Below are positions 31,363 to 40,514 of a stretch of DNA of 64,000 bases, piece by piece. Positions within the stretch are counted from its first letter, which is position 1; each line of letters starts with the position of its first letter. Where the stretch lies: NCBI GenBank assembly GCA_045605765.1, contig JAZUQQ010000051.1:120048-184047 (forward strand), given 5' to 3'. The notes beneath the pieces are model-generated. The model was not told where the DNA came from and ran no database searches. It saw only the letters and a list, made by a program, of their open reading frames with translations. Origin of the DNA: SIG672 sp045605765. GTDB lineage: Bacteria; Bacillota; Clostridia; Oscillospirales; CAG-272. The translations under genes were made by a program, and so were the position numbers.

Positions 31363-33600
31363 ATGGCAAAGAAAAAGGTAGTTAAAGAACACAAAGCAGA
31401 CGATATAGTTGCCCCCATAGTAGATCAGCCTATAACCGAAACGGTCGAGAAAAACTATATGCCCTACGTTATGAGCGTAATTATATCACGTGCTATTCCC
31501 GAAATAGACGGCTTCAAGCCCGCGCACAGAAAGGTGCTCTATACTATGTATAAGCAGGGGCTTCTCACAGGTCCTAGAACCAAGAGCGCAAACGTAGTCG
31601 GACAGACGATGAAGATACATCCTCACGGCGATGCGTCGATATACGATACTCTCGTACGACTCACTAGAGGGCATGAGGCTCTGCTCCATCCGTTCGTTGA
31701 CTCGAAGGGAAGCTTTGGTAAGCATTACAGCAGTGATATGGCTTACGCCGCTCCTCGTTATACCGAGGTAAAGCTCGATCCCTTCTGTGCCGAGATATTC
31801 AGAGGGATTGATAAGACCGCGGTCGAGATGGTGCCCAACTACGATAATACTATGGTCGAACCCGTTCTTCTTCCTACCACATTCCCGAATATTCTCGTTT
31901 CTGCAAATATGGGTATCGCGGTCGGTATGGCGAGCCGCATCTGCTCGTTTAACCTCGCAGAGGTGTGCGACGGCGCGATACAGGTACTCAGAAACCCGAA
32001 CACCGATGCCGATCAGATGCTCGATATAATCAAAGCACCTGATTTTCAGGGCGGAGGGTATATAATATATGACAGAAAACAGCTTGCCGATATATATTCG
32101 ACGGGTCGCGGAAGCTTTGCGATGCGCGCAAAATACGTGTATGATAAATCGTCGAACTGTATAGATATAATTGAGATACCATATTCGACATCGCTCGAAG
32201 CGATAATGAAGCGTCTTACTGAGCTGGTTAAGAACGGAAGCCTCAAAGAGGTCTCTGATTTCCGTGACGAGATCGACCTCAAAGGCTTCAAGCTCACACT
32301 TGATCTGAAACGCGGAGTCGATCCCGATAAGCTCATGAATAAGCTTTACAGGCTTACTCCCCTTGAAGACGATTTCTCGTGTAACTTCAACGTACTTATC
32401 GACAGCGTTCCGAGACAAATCGGCGTAGTCGAGATACTTAAAGAGTGGATACGCTTCCGTATGGGCTGTGTCAGACGCGAGCTTGGGTTTGATCTTGGCA
32501 AGAAGGAGGAAAGACTCCACCTTCTCGAAGGACTTCGTGAGATCCTTCTCGATATAGATAAGGCAATCAAGATAATCCGAGAAACAAAGAACGATAAGGA
32601 CGTCGTTCCCAACCTTATGGCAGGATTCAGAATAGACGAGGTTCAGGCTGAATTTATCGCCGAGATAAAGCTACGTCACTTAAACCGTGAATATATAATA
32701 TCTCGTCTTGACGAAATAAAGAAGCTCACAGAGGATATAGCCGAGCTGAAAGATATTATCACGAGCGACTCTAAGCTCAAAAACTATATCGCAAAGCAGC
32801 TTAAAGAAATTAAGGCAAAGTACGGTAAGGAACGACGTACCGAGCTTATTTACGCCGAGGACATCGTAAACGAGCCGGAAGAGGTCGTGGTCGACACTAC
32901 TCCCGTACATCTTGTTCTCTCGAAAGACGGATATTTCAAGAAAATATCCATGCAGTCCCTCCGAGGAAATGACGAACAGACCTTCAAGGAAGGCGATTAT
33001 CTCAGAGTTGAGGAAGATGCCACTAACAGCGACGATCTGATATTCTTTACGGATAAAGCTCAGTGCTATAAGTCGAACGCTTCTGCTTTTGATTACAGCA
33101 AGGCATCTCAACTCGGTGACTTTGTCGCGGCAAAGCTCGGAATGGATAAAGACGAGAAGGTCGTCTTTATGAAGGCAATAAAGGGTAATAACTACGGCAA
33201 GGGCAACTTTATGTTTTTCTTTGAAAACGGCAAGGGTGTAAAGATACCTGTTCTCGCATACGAAACAAAGACCAACAGAAAGAAGCTTGTGGGAGCATTT
33301 TCGGACGTTTCTCCGATCGTTTCGGTGATTTATGAGGAAGGCCCTACCGAACTTCTTATGATATCAAATGCCAAACGTGGTATCGTGATAAACAGTAATC
33401 TCGTTCCGGTAAAGGCATCGAGATCATCTCAGGGTGTGACTATATTCACTCTTAAAGGCGGACAGAAGCTGACTGCGGTGCTTACCGATTTTGCGGATAA
33501 ATTTACGAGTGCGAAATCGCTCAAAAAGATAAAGATACCTGCAACGGGTATTGCAATAGACGAATACGATGCCGAAAAACAACAAATACAGCTCATTTAA
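31363..33600 (+). CDS. Type IIA topoisomerase A subunit (ParC/GyrA-like)
   Basis: A 745-residue DNA breakage-reunion subunit. The N-terminal DEAD-end region is AIPEIDGFKPAHRKVLYTMY, the catalytic tyrosine is Tyr133 in AAPRYTEV, and a coiled tower and degenerate C-terminal beta-propeller follow from about residue 500. The GyrA box QRRGGRG is not seen, so decatenating topoisomerase IV (ParC) fits better than gyrase, but clostridial second copies are hard to name. The ParE/GyrB partner is not in the window, which is unusual because these genes normally pair. Confidence 0.88.
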   Translation: MAKKKVVKEHKADDIVAPIVDQPITETVEKNYMPYVMSVIISRAIPEIDGFKPAHRKVLYTMYKQGLLTGPRTKSANVVGQTMKIHPHGDASIYDTLVRLTRGHEALLHPFVDSKGSFGKHYSSDMAYAAPRYTEVKLDPFCAEIFRGIDKTAVEMVPNYDNTMVEPVLLPTTFPNILVSANMGIAVGMASRICSFNLAEVCDGAIQVLRNPNTDADQMLDIIKAPDFQGGGYIIYDRKQLADIYSTGRGSFAMRAKYVYDKSSNCIDIIEIPYSTSLEAIMKRLTELVKNGSLKEVSDFRDEIDLKGFKLTLDLKRGVDPDKLMNKLYRLTPLEDDFSCNFNVLIDSVPRQIGVVEILKEWIRFRMGCVRRELGFDLGKKEERLHLLEGLREILLDIDKAIKIIRETKNDKDVVPNLMAGFRIDEVQAEFIAEIKLRHLNREYIISRLDEIKKLTEDIAELKDIITSDSKLKNYIAKQLKEIKAKYGKERRTELIYAEDIVNEPEEVVVDTTPVHLVLSKDGYFKKISMQSLRGNDEQTFKEGDYLRVEEDATNSDDLIFFTDKAQCYKSNASAFDYSKASQLGDFVAAKLGMDKDEKVVFMKAIKGNNYGKGNFMFFFENGKGVKIPVLAYETKTNRKKLVGAFSDVSPIVSVIYEEGPTELLMISNAKRGIVINSNLVPVKASRSSQGVTIFTLKGGQKLTAVLTDFADKFTSAKSLKKIKIPATGIAIDEYDAEKQQIQLI

Positions 33601-33628
33601 GGATGAGATAAAATAAGGAGGATGTTTT

Positions 33629-35416
33629 ATGTCAAATAAAAACCGACATCAAAACAAAAGTGGACCGTCAACTCGGGAAATACTCGTGCGTATAGTTGCT
33701 GGTTTGCTCGGCTTTCTTATGATCTTTTCTATTCTAGTGGTTGCTATTGAGGCATACGCCAACACGGCAATCGATCTTAAAATAGGAGAGGAAATAGATG
33801 TAGGTCTCTTTTACGGAAGCGACCTTGCCGAGAGCTTTACGGTAAATACGGGCAAGGGATTTCGTCTCGAAGTCCCTTGCAAGGACGGCTATCTTTCCTT
33901 TGACGATGCGAGTGAATCTAAAATTATTTCGATAACAAATGGAAAAAATCTTATAAAGAGCGACGGCACTTATGTCGAGGCGTCTGAAAACGTCAATCCC
34001 AGTATAGGCGGATACAGAGTAATGATATCCTCTTATTCGACTAAGGTCGGCGGATCGTCCAAAAACGATAATATAATTCTTTTCCGTCCGTCAAGCGTAA
34101 CGGCGGGCTCGTTCAATAAGGATAATATTCGCGGATATATAGGCAGAATATCCGATACTGTTGATAGACTTGGAAGTTATGCTTTTCCCGCATATATTGA
34201 CGGAGAGTATTATATCTGCCTCGGCGGATTTGATTCTCAGGAAACAGCAGAGAATTTTCTCAGCGCCTTTGGAGCTTCGTATATATGTGAGGGAAGTGTA
34301 CTGGCGCCCGACGAAAGTGCCTATTCGGTAATTGACTATCAAACAAATACGGTCATCGGTCATTTTTCAGGTATAGATACGCTTTACGTTACGCCAGTAG
34401 CAAACGAAAACTTCTCCTCACATCTTGGAGAAACCTACTATGGCAGACTTCGCCTGAAAAATCAAAAGGGTGCTTTTGAGATCGTAAATACGCTCTATAT
34501 GGAGCAGTATGTTGCGTCCAGACTTTCCGTAGAGGTCAACACCTCTTGGAACAGTGAAGCGCTCAAAGCGGTGGCATCGGTAATTCGTACTAATGCTTAC
34601 GCAACTCTCGGTGATAAGTCAGCTCATAAAAATGACGGATTTGATTATTGTACAGATCCTCACTGCGGCAAATATAACGGATGCGGAAACGTGGGCGAAA
34701 ATGTTGAAAATACGGTAGATGCAACCCAAAATATGGTCATAAAGAGCGAGGGAAAGCTTATAAACGCTTTGTATGGAGCGACATACGGCGGAGCAACAGT
34801 TTCTCTTGAAGATGCTTATGGACAGATAATGGCCAATAAGGGGGGCTATCTTTCGGGTCAGCTTACCGCTTGGGAGGATTTTGAAGGCCGCCTCGGCGGA
34901 AAATGGAAAAGTGAAGTAAGTCCTTACGAGCTTTACGAGCTTCTTTCTCAGAGAATAGCAGACTGTCCTATCAAAGGAAACGTTGCCGACATAAAGGTCC
35001 TAAATCGTTCACAGAGCGGTCTTTACGTTACCGAGCTTGAATTTACCGATATATTCGGAAATAAACTGACCGTTTCCGGAAGTGAAATGATAAGAAATCT
35101 CTTGACAGGAACGATCAAAAGCGCCAATTTTGTAGTCGGTATCGCGGGAAGCGAGGCGACCGAAATCACGCCGAAATATAACCCCGAAACCAAGGAAACC
35201 ACCACTACCGAAACGTTCATCAAGCTTGACGGAACGTACGGAAATTTTGTTTTCGTCGGACGCGGAGCGGGCAGTGGACTCGGACTAAGTCTGAACGGCG
35301 TAAACGACCTTGCAAACAAGGGATATTCTTATGAGAATGCATACGTTGATATAATCAAGATCTATTATAAGGATGTTACGCTTGAAGAGATAGTTACCTC
35401 TGATGGAGCAATATGA
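33629..35416 (+). CDS. SpoIID/LytB-domain membrane-anchored protein
   Basis: A 595-residue protein with a basic N-terminus, one transmembrane helix (about residues 22-44) and a large extracytoplasmic part. The SpoIID/LytB domain begins near 265 with TYYGRLRLKNQKGAFEIVNTLYMEQYVASRLSVEVN and NSEALKAVASVIRTNAYA, the catalytic-fold hallmark of lytic transglycosylases in the SpoIID group. ATG 33629 follows AAGGAGG. Being larger than SpoIID (about 340) and having an N-terminal SPOR-like segment, it is a LytB-type relative rather than the sporulation SpoIID itself. A terminator follows at 35433-35464. Confidence 0.88.
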   Translation: MSNKNRHQNKSGPSTREILVRIVAGLLGFLMIFSILVVAIEAYANTAIDLKIGEEIDVGLFYGSDLAESFTVNTGKGFRLEVPCKDGYLSFDDASESKIISITNGKNLIKSDGTYVEASENVNPSIGGYRVMISSYSTKVGGSSKNDNIILFRPSSVTAGSFNKDNIRGYIGRISDTVDRLGSYAFPAYIDGEYYICLGGFDSQETAENFLSAFGASYICEGSVLAPDESAYSVIDYQTNTVIGHFSGIDTLYVTPVANENFSSHLGETYYGRLRLKNQKGAFEIVNTLYMEQYVASRLSVEVNTSWNSEALKAVASVIRTNAYATLGDKSAHKNDGFDYCTDPHCGKYNGCGNVGENVENTVDATQNMVIKSEGKLINALYGATYGGATVSLEDAYGQIMANKGGYLSGQLTAWEDFEGRLGGKWKSEVSPYELYELLSQRIADCPIKGNVADIKVLNRSQSGLYVTELEFTDIFGNKLTVSGSEMIRNLLTGTIKSANFVVGIAGSEATEITPKYNPETKETTTTETFIKLDGTYGNFVFVGRGAGSGLGLSLNGVNDLANKGYSYENAYVDIIKIYYKDVTLEEIVTSDGAI

Positions 35417-35432
35417 TGATATCAAAAAGAAC

Positions 35433-35464
35433 AAAAACTCACTACCGCTAAGGTAGTGAGTTTT
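35433..35464 (+). terminator. Terminator after the SpoIID/LytB gene
   Basis: AAAACTCACTACC pairs with GGTAGTGAGTTTT (about 13 bp), with a T-rich tail on both sides, so it could also end minus-strand transcripts. Confidence 0.85.
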
Positions 35465-35469
35465 GTCTT

Positions 35470-35757
35470 TAATCGGGTCCCGCCGTACCGTGGGTCAAGA
35501 AATATAACCCTGCTTTTTAGTCAGGGTGGTGTCCTCTCCGATGCTTTACGGTGCTCCCAACATCCCACAAAACCGTGACGTAAGCAGGGTAATTGCGAGG
35601 AGGTCTGCACTCCGGCGCGGAAGTTTATCCGGACTCCAATATCAGTTTGTAGGTTTATTTACCTGACATTTCCACGCGCAAAGCAGGGTACCCGATAACA
35701 GAATATTCGGAAAGATGCCGGAAAATACCTTTATCAACCCGGCATCTTCCGTCTTTT
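35470..35757 (+). ncRNA. Structured noncoding RNA candidate (raiA-motif or other; family unconfirmed)
   Basis: About 290 nt lie between two terminator hairpins and contain no ORF. A closing helix pairs TCGGGT (35473-35478) with ACCCGA (35690-35695). Inside are ACCCTG...CAGGGT (near 35507-35528), ACGGT...ACCGT (around 35545-35575), GGAGGTCTGCACTCC, and a long GCGCGGAA...TTCCACGCGC hairpin (about 35618-35680). The stretch ends in a terminator, ATGCCGG...CCGGCAT (about 35714-35747), then TTTTTT (35753-35758). The terminal tract favours the plus strand. The compact, highly paired layout suggests a cis-independent RNA of the raiA-motif kind, but the family name is a guess. Confidence 0.5.
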
Positions 35758-35760
35758 TTC
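35709..35760 (+). terminator. Terminator hairpin at the end of the structured RNA
   Basis: GGAAAGATGCCGG pairs with CCGGCATCTTCC over an AATACC-containing loop, then GTC followed by six T residues. It is plus-strand oriented. Confidence 0.75.
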
Positions 35761-35836
35761 TTTCCGTTATTATTGTGCTCAGAAAACGCAAAATTAAAAG
35801 CGGAAATTTATTCCGAATTTAATTGAGATTTTTGAC

Positions 35837-36157
35837 TCACTCGGCGTCGTAATCTATCTCGGAAAAGAGAAGATCGTCGAAAACGTCTGCTATGCGCTCA
35901 TACTCGTCGTCATCCTCGATGGTGCAGAGTGAAACGTCTCCGTTTTCTTCCTCTTCGACTTTTAGAATTACGTATTCCTCAGCCTCAGAGCCGTCCTCGT
36001 TTACGGGAGCGAGTGCATAGTAGATCGAGCCGTCGTCTGCCTGATAGGTTTCGATAAGCTCGAATTTGGACTCAGTGCCGTCCTCCTCATCGGTAAGTGT
36101 GAGTATTCCGAACTCCTCGTCGGGAAGCTCGGTGCCGTTCTTTATTTCATCGTTCAT
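35837..36157 (-). CDS. DUF1292-domain protein
   Basis: A 106-residue acidic protein of the DUF1292 family (YrzB-like): FGILTLTDEEDGTESKFELIETYQADDGSIYYALAPV, then an acidic tail EEEENGDVSLCTIEDDDEYERIADVFDDL. The start is ATG 36157 with AAAGGA upstream; the longer frame to 36187 would include the ribosome-binding site. The gene is short and common near mreB or rpsU-type clusters in Firmicutes. The function is not established. Confidence 0.82.
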   Translation of the reverse strand: MNDEIKNGTELPDEEFGILTLTDEEDGTESKFELIETYQADDGSIYYALAPVNEDGSEAEEYVILKVEEEENGDVSLCTIEDDDEYERIADVFDDLLFSEIDYDAE

Positions 36158-36248
36158 TTTTATCACTGTTCCTTTCATAATCTCCATATGTATTTTACAC
36201 TATTTTTGTTCATATGTCAACGCTTTTTTTAAATTTAATACTAAATAA

Positions 36249-36286
36249 ACAAATATCGGGAAACATAAGTTCCCCGATATTTTTCT
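36249..36286 (-). terminator. Terminator of the DUF378 gene
   Basis: AAATATCGGG pairs with CCCGATATTT, and the minus strand continues with T-rich sequence. Confidence 0.75.
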
Positions 36287-36311
36287 TCGGCCGAACAAGC
36301 CTGATTTTTCT

Positions 36312-36530
36312 TTATTCTTCTGCTGTGTCGAGAAGAGGAGTTCTTTCTCTGAAAAGCAGAGAAATGCACCATATAGCGGCAACGCCTACGAGCGAGTAAA
36401 CTATTCTACTTCCTACTGCGTCCTGACCGCCGAAAATCCAAGCTACAAAATCATAGCCGAAAAAACCGATACTGCCCCAGTTAAGTCCTCCGACTATCGA
36501 GAGGAGAAGGGCTATTCTGTCTATAATCAT
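36312..36530 (-). CDS. DUF378 two-helix membrane protein
   Basis: A 72-residue protein with two transmembrane segments. The DUF378 hallmark SIVGGLNWGSIGFFGYDFVAWIFG (about residues 11-34) and a second segment VYSLVGVAAIWCISLLF are clear. AAAGGT upstream serves its ATG. It has its own terminator. No biochemical role is known for the family. Confidence 0.88.
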   Translation of the reverse strand: MIIDRIALLLSIVGGLNWGSIGFFGYDFVAWIFGGQDAVGSRIVYSLVGVAAIWCISLLFRERTPLLDTAEE

Positions 36531-36691
36531 TTTTTCAGACCTTTCTTTTGGTATGCGCCCGACATATGATTTTGTGAATTTTCGAGCGCAAAGTTATTTT
36601 GTGCGCAAATATCAAAATTATTCTCTGTTTTATTTAGGGAAGTTTTTGAAAAAATAAAAGCAACAGAGCAGTCTGTTGCTTTCATATTTGC

Positions 36692-37717
36692 CTATTTCGT
36701 TGTGGTCTCGGTCGACTGATCTTCGATTGGCGGTAGTACCTCTGTTCCGAACGCGAGGTCGATCTTTCCCGAATTAACGGTAATAGTCATCGTTCCGAGA
36801 GAGCTTTCAAGAAGCTCCTCGGCGGATTCATCCTTTTGTCCGATCGGGTTTCCGTTTAGGAGTATCTCGCCCTCTGTTATTGCTATCTTGCGGAAATACG
36901 AGAGACGGTCATACTTAGTAGAGAGCAGGAAGTCACCCGATTCAAGAGTTACTGTCATATTGCGAAAATCTGAATTGAGAAGAGAAATATTTGACGATTT
37001 GGTGTCAATTGTGGCATTTTCTGAGGTCAATCCGTTTACGTTAAAGTTGGTTGCGCTTGCCGAATATTCCAGGCTCGTTACTTTGGTGTTTCCGAGAGTA
37101 ATATTCGAGTTGCTGCCGGATATTATCATTGCCGCCGCGTTTATATTGCTTATTTCAAGGTTGCTGTCGTTTGTGCTGAACGAGATGTCGCAGTTTTTAT
37201 CAATATCTGTGACGCGAAGATTCGATCCCGAATCACACGCGATATTTACTTTGGATACGTCGGCATCCCTGCCGATGTAAACATGTATCTCGCGCTCGCC
37301 CTTTGATGTGTCGAAATTAAGGAAGGAACGGAGCGTTTTCCATACTCCGCTGAATTTTACACCTGATCCGTCAAGGTTGAGGTAGTCGAGAATGGATATC
37401 TTATTTGATACGGTGAGTGTCTTTTCGCCAGATGCGGCAACGTATGTGTTCTCGTTGAAGTTTATAAGAGTTACCGAAGACGTTTCGGCGTTACCGTGAA
37501 TTTCTACCTTGCAGTCCTCGACGTCTATATTGACAATGGTAAAGGTCTGTCCTGTAAGAAGTATCTCTGTAACGACGTTTCCATCCTCGTTGACAAGGGT
37601 GTTACCGTCTATTGCGGCATCGCTAGGTGCCTTTGCTCTTGCCTGTGCGCAGAGGATAAATCCGCCGACGATAAGTACGAGAGCTATAAAAATGCTGATT
37701 ATAGATGCGCCTTTCAC
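36692..37717 (-). CDS. DUF4097-like membrane-anchored repetitive protein
   Basis: A 341-residue protein: one N-terminal transmembrane helix (about residues 5-25, FIALVLIVGGFILCA), then an extracytoplasmic region of short repeating beta strands rich in Asn, Ser and Asp (GSNSNITLGNTKVTSLEYSA), consistent with the beta-solenoid seen in DUF4097/adhesin-like proteins. It overlaps the preceding gene by 4 nt. The pairing of a HAAS/DUF1700-type protein with a DUF4097 protein is a known envelope-sensing arrangement, though the usual PadR regulator gene is missing nearby. Confidence 0.78.
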   Translation of the reverse strand: MKGASIISIFIALVLIVGGFILCAQARAKAPSDAAIDGNTLVNEDGNVVTEILLTGQTFTIVNIDVEDCKVEIHGNAETSSVTLINFNENTYVAASGEKTLTVSNKISILDYLNLDGSGVKFSGVWKTLRSFLNFDTSKGEREIHVYIGRDADVSKVNIACDSGSNLRVTDIDKNCDISFSTNDSNLEISNINAAAMIISGSNSNITLGNTKVTSLEYSASATNFNVNGLTSENATIDTKSSNISLLNSDFRNMTVTLESGDFLLSTKYDRLSYFRKIAITEGEILLNGNPIGQKDESAEELLESSLGTMTITVNSGKIDLAFGTEVLPPIEDQSTETTTK

Positions 37718-38616
37718 AGTTTTTCACATCCTTTCCGTGCTTTTTCGGCAATACGCTTGACGCGTACGACGAGAGCTTTGAAAATAACAGATGCTTTCGA
37801 GAGTATCCATGGGATAAGCTTGATAGCAATATTGTAAAGAAGAACCGATATGAGAATGGTTGCACCTGCTATAATAAGAGCAAAACCGATCTCGTGCATA
37901 CCTATATATCTGGGTTCCTGCATTATCTGGGTGGCTCCGTAAAGCAGCGCGATTATAGAGGTAAGACCTCCACCGCACACTACTGCTATTATTCCGAAAA
38001 CAAGAGCTATTACGAGTGCCGCAAGTACAAAATAGAGAGAAAAAAGTACTCCGATAGACACGAAAGCTCCAAAAAGTATAAGAGGAAATGCAAGGATAGT
38101 AAGTATCGTAAATATAAGAGTGGGTGTCTTATTTTCAATTCTTTCCGAAAGTCTTTTTACGAAGGCTTTTTTGTCTGATTCGGATTTCTTTTTGAGAGAA
38201 ACGATCGGTGTCATATCGACGGTAACGATATCGTCGTTTTTGTCGGAAATTGACGGTGCCTTTGCCGAATAAGAGGTTTCGATAACGGTGTCTATCTTTT
38301 TTGTAGCTTCGTCCGTGATATCTGGTACCTCATTGCTTTGATCGTTCGTGGGATGCTTTGTCATCTCCGCCTCGTCTGCTACCTCAACTTCGCTTGATTC
38401 TTCCTCAGAATGCTTGGTTCTGGAAAGGTACTCGTCGACAGAAGAACGAACGAGCATATCGATGTTTTCGCCGTTTGCGCTTTTGGCGAAATCTTCGTCA
38501 GAAAGAGTATCTATTTTCCCCGATATCAAAGCGATCTGCTCGTTTACGAACTCGGGAGACGCTATTTGCGCATTCAGTGCGTTCTGGAACTCTTCCAAAA
38601 ATTGCTGTTTGGTCAT
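37714..38616 (-). CDS. DUF1700/HAAS-type membrane protein
   Basis: A 300-residue protein with an N-terminal helical segment (MTKQQFLEEFQNALNAQIASPEFVNEQIA), a long acidic Ser/Glu/Asp-rich low-complexity linker (to about residue 155) and a C-terminal hydrophobic region with about four helices (TLIFTILTILAFPLILFG and following). This is the architecture of DUF1700 proteins. It overlaps the DUF4097-like gene by 4 nt and is co-transcribed with it. GCAAGGAGG lies just upstream of the ATG. Function unknown; the pair probably relays envelope state. Confidence 0.75.
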   Translation of the reverse strand: MTKQQFLEEFQNALNAQIASPEFVNEQIALISGKIDTLSDEDFAKSANGENIDMLVRSSVDEYLSRTKHSEEESSEVEVADEAEMTKHPTNDQSNEVPDITDEATKKIDTVIETSYSAKAPSISDKNDDIVTVDMTPIVSLKKKSESDKKAFVKRLSERIENKTPTLIFTILTILAFPLILFGAFVSIGVLFSLYFVLAALVIALVFGIIAVVCGGGLTSIIALLYGATQIMQEPRYIGMHEIGFALIIAGATILISVLLYNIAIKLIPWILSKASVIFKALVVRVKRIAEKARKGCEKL

Positions 38617-38745
38617 TGCGGCCTCCTTGCTTAAAAGACTTATAAAATGTGATTGTTTATAAAAATATTTGCAAAATGCTACTTGAATATTTTTAGTAAA
38701 ATGATATACTGTTACCTAGAACAAAATGGAAAGGAAAATGAAAAT

Positions 38746-39369
38746 ATGAGAATGAGAAAGAAGAAGAACAGCGAAGCAAGGCTTGAAGCCTGTGCTGAGC
38801 TTATCATAAGCGCTCCCGATGAGATGGAAGGCTACCGTGACAGATTTCCCGTATATCTCGAAATCGGTTGTGGAAAGGGTGGCTTTATCCGCGATATGGC
38901 GAAACGCTATCCTGACCGACTTTTCGTTGCAGCAGAGCTTCAAACGTCTGCTATAATCACCGCGCTTGAAAACTCAAAAGCGGCTGAACTGACAAACGTT
39001 AGGTTTATAAATGCAAACGCCCTCAGTCTCGGTGAGTATTTCAAAAAGGGAGATGTTAAGGAAATATATCTGAATTTTTCCGATCCTTGGCCTAAAAAGG
39101 GACATACCAAGCGCCGTCTTACATACCGCGCCTTTCTTGACGTGTATAAAACAATTCTTGCTGACGACGGCAAAATCGTAATGAAAACGGATAACGATGG
39201 TCTTTTTGCATTCTCACTAGAAGAATTTGGCGAGTGCGGCTGGTCGCTTGACAAGATCACCTACGATCTTCACAGCGAGCAGTGGGCAAAGTATAATATT
39301 ATGACCGAGTACGAAAAGAATTTCTCGTCACAGGGAGTAAGCATAAAATCGCTTGAAGCGAGACCTTAA
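38746..39369 (+). CDS. trmB: tRNA (guanine-N7-)-methyltransferase
   Basis: A 207-residue SAM-dependent enzyme making m7G46 in tRNA. It shows EIGCGKGGF (SAM site), FSDPWPKKGHTKRRL, the family signature with its substrate contacts, and KTDNDGLF. ATG 38746 follows AAAGGA; the in-frame ORF extends to 38653 without a site. It is divergent from the DUF1700 gene and converges with a small membrane protein, whose stop overlaps its own by 4 nt. Confidence 0.94.
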   Translation: MRMRKKKNSEARLEACAELIISAPDEMEGYRDRFPVYLEIGCGKGGFIRDMAKRYPDRLFVAAELQTSAIITALENSKAAELTNVRFINANALSLGEYFKKGDVKEIYLNFSDPWPKKGHTKRRLTYRAFLDVYKTILADDGKIVMKTDNDGLFAFSLEEFGECGWSLDKITYDLHSEQWAKYNIMTEYEKNFSSQGVSIKSLEARP

Positions 39370-39797
39370 TTTTTCTTGAAAATACTGACGTATTCACCAT
39401 TTTGCTCGAAATTTACGCCCTTTTTATGCTTCTTGCCCGCAAAGATGTATATAGGGCAGATGATAGCGTAAAGGAAGCAGAAAACAAAGAGCATAACGGG
39501 AGTCTTGTAATTAAGACTGTAACCCGCAAGACCCGCACAGGCGAGCAGTGATGCGAGGGTTGCCGCGAAATGAGAGAGTAGCCTGAGAAAAAAATTCAGC
39601 TTTACGAGCTCAAATATCTTGTCGCATATCGCCAGCAACAGGGAAAGAAGAAAAACGATAAGCGAGTTTTTAAGCGGGATTGCAGGAGTTATAGTTCCTG
39701 TAAGACCTGAAAAAATTAGAATAAAAAAATAAATAACCGTAAAGACCGCGCAAGAGGATGCGAGAATTTTCCTTGCGCACGCTAAAGATTTTTTCAT
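39366..39797 (-). CDS. Small four-helix membrane protein, unknown
   Basis: A 143-residue protein with four transmembrane segments (about residues 12-32, 43-60, 70-90 and 100-120) and a basic, polar C-terminal tail (AGKKHKKGVNF). ATG 39797 is chosen for AGGAGTAAAA upstream; an in-frame start at 39818 would include that site. The layout resembles DUF3021-type proteins, but no motif confirms this. Confidence 0.6.
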   Translation of the reverse strand: MKKSLACARKILASSCAVFTVIYFFILIFSGLTGTITPAIPLKNSLIVFLLSLLLAICDKIFELVKLNFFLRLLSHFAATLASLLACAGLAGYSLNYKTPVMLFVFCFLYAIICPIYIFAGKKHKKGVNFEQNGEYVSIFKKN

Positions 39798-39918
39798 TTT
39801 TACTCCTCCTTGCCGCATTTTTTAAACAGTAAGACTTCGCTTATATTATTATAACACATAATTTTCAGTTTTCAAGTGGCAAAAGATAAAAATTACATAT
39901 TGTTAAAAAATAACTGTG

Positions 39919-39960
39919 AAAATCTCCGCGACAAAAATATGTCGTTCGGAGATTTTTGCT
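39919..39960. terminator. Orphan hairpin upstream of nusB
   Basis: AAAATCTCCG (39919-39928) pairs with CGGAGATTTTT (39947-39957), enclosing CGACA...TGTCG as an inner stem. No gene is seen that it would terminate. Confidence 0.5.
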
Positions 39961-40008
39961 TTTGATGTTAAAATATATTATATAAAGTATAAAAATTCAC
40001 GATATTTA

Positions 40009-40037
40009 TTGACATATCGGTAAAATGGGTGTATAAT
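40009..40037 (+). promoter_or_regulatory. Promoter of the nusB operon
   Basis: TTGACA (40009-40014), 17-nt spacer, TATAAT (40032-40037). It opens the long plus-strand housekeeping run. Confidence 0.85.
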
Positions 40038-40096
40038 AAAACAGAATATGCAAAATTATGCAAATACTTTATACAACTTATTTTTTGAGGTTAATT

Positions 40097-40513
40097 ATGA
40101 CAAGAAGAGAAGCACGCGAAGCTTTGTTTAAGCTTATATACGAAAGACCGTTTCACTCGGGAGAGAGCGTTAGCGAAACCGCCGAGAGAGAGATAAGAGA
40201 AATGGGGCTTGACGATCCATATATCACAGACGGTTTTTCGGGAACGTTTGAGAATATTGATGAAATAGATTCTCTCATATCCGAGAGCGCGATCGGTTGG
40301 AAACTCGGACGTCTTTCGAGAGTATCTCACGCGATTATGCGTCTTGCCTGCTACGAGATGATCTATACCGATCTGCCGGTCAGGATAGCTATAAACGAGG
40401 CGGTAGAGCTTGCGAAAAAATACGATCACGATCAGTCACCCTCGTTCATCAATGGAATACTTAACTCGATAGCTGACAAAAAAGATCTTAAAAATAAGCC
40501 GGAGAATAAATAA
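40097..40513 (+). CDS. nusB: Transcription antitermination factor NusB
   Basis: A 138-residue all-helical RNA-binding protein that with NusE/S10 supports rRNA antitermination. TRREAREALFKLIYE at the N-terminus and the C-terminal DLPVRIAINEAVELAKKYDHDQSPSFINGILNSI are diagnostic. ATG 40097 follows TGAGG; the frame opens at 40058 without a site. It is the first gene of the operon with the Kae1-like gene. Confidence 0.93.
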   Translation: MTRREAREALFKLIYERPFHSGESVSETAEREIREMGLDDPYITDGFSGTFENIDEIDSLISESAIGWKLGRLSRVSHAIMRLACYEMIYTDLPVRIAINEAVELAKKYDHDQSPSFINGILNSIADKKDLKNKPENK

Positions 40514-40514
40514 A

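Noticed and set aside
31486..32520. 344-residue minus-strand open frame opposite the topoisomerase
   Set aside because: No motif and entirely within a confident gene on the other strand.
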